Source: Gammaproteobacteria bacterium | Lineage (GTDB): Bacteria; Pseudomonadota; Gammaproteobacteria; GRL18 | Reading direction: 5' to 3' | Assembly: GCA_013139395.1 (NCBI GenBank) | Contig: WTAX01000014.1 | Coordinates: 1 to 6,199, forward strand | DNA length: 6,199 bases | In this document: positions 6,148 to 6,199 of the stretch, piece after piece | Layout: every line of letters begins with the position of its first letter | Position numbering within the stretch: the stretch's first letter is position 1 | Position numbers and translations under genes: made by a program | The notes under the pieces: model-generated | The model's input: the letters and a program-made list of their open reading frames with translations, nothing else | Told to the model about the DNA's origin: nothing | Database searches by the model: none

Positions 6148-6199
6148 TCAGGTATGCTTTTGCATAATTAATTTCTTTAATTCATCAATCTTATTATCT
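6148..6199 (-). CDS. Possible C-terminal end of an upstream gene
   Basis: One minus-strand frame is open from the window edge to TGA at 6148-6150 and would end DNKIDELKKLIMQKHT. The alternation of charged and hydrophobic residues (IDELKKLI) resembles an amphipathic helix, which makes a real protein end believable, but only 16 codons are visible and AT-rich DNA favours such residues. If real, the gene lies upstream of gspC on the same strand, with 466 bp between its stop and gspC. No product can be assigned. Confidence 0.25.
   Translation of the reverse strand, partial: DNKIDELKKLIMQKHT

Larger units (their letters stand above)
5682..6199. other. AT-rich region upstream of the gsp operon without a normal-sized gene
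   Basis: These 518 bp precede gspC and should contain the operon promoter and leader. The base content is strongly AT-rich and all six frames are broken by frequent stops. I find mini-ORFs with good Shine-Dalgarno sequences on the gsp strand, several short palindromes, and weak sigma-70-like hexamers, but no convincing rho-independent terminator, tRNA, or known riboswitch. A perfect TATAAT on the minus strand (5993-5998) has no good -35 at normal spacing. Confidence 0.7.

Noticed and set aside
6153..6166. Hairpin TATGC-TTTT-GCATA as a rho-independent terminator
   Set aside because: A 5-bp weak stem with no proper U-tract on either strand; it also lies within the possible end of the upstream gene.

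Overview
The window carries the start of a general secretory pathway (type II secretion system, T2SS) operon, entirely on the minus strand. Read in transcription order it runs gspC (5190-5681), gspD (3304-5193), gspE (1625-3292), gspF (364-1584) and gspG (1-360, cut by the window edge). This is the canonical C-D-E-F-G order of Gammaproteobacteria. The DNA is AT-rich, with many A/T-ending codons, so an AT-rich gammaproteobacterium is likely. Species cannot be told from this window.

The genes are packed tightly. gspC and gspD overlap by 4 bp (ATGA), gspD and gspE are 11 bp apart, gspE and gspF 40 bp, and gspF and gspG only 3 bp. A single transcript with translational coupling is expected. The machine is coherent: GspC (inner membrane) links to the outer-membrane secretin GspD; GspE is the cytoplasmic ATPase; GspF is the inner-membrane platform; GspG is the major pseudopilin. 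The remaining genes (gspH-M, prepilin peptidase) are not in the window and may lie beyond position 1.

Local oddities include a very short GspC with no PDZ or coiled-coil domain, an in-frame 18-bp tandem repeat coding an acidic stretch at the GspE N-terminus, non-ATG starts for gspF (GTG) and gspG (TTG), and a duplicated ribosome-binding segment with a minicistron before gspF.

Upstream of gspC, 5682-6199 is a very AT-rich stretch with no normal-sized gene. It holds two mini-ORFs with good Shine-Dalgarno sequences (a 19-residue hydrophobic peptide at 5818-5877 and a 12-residue one at 6050-6088), some weak promoter-like matches, several short palindromes, and perhaps the last 16 codons of an upstream gene at the window edge. 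I see no clearly new system: the core is a standard T2SS, and the leader region and architectural details are what deserve a second look.
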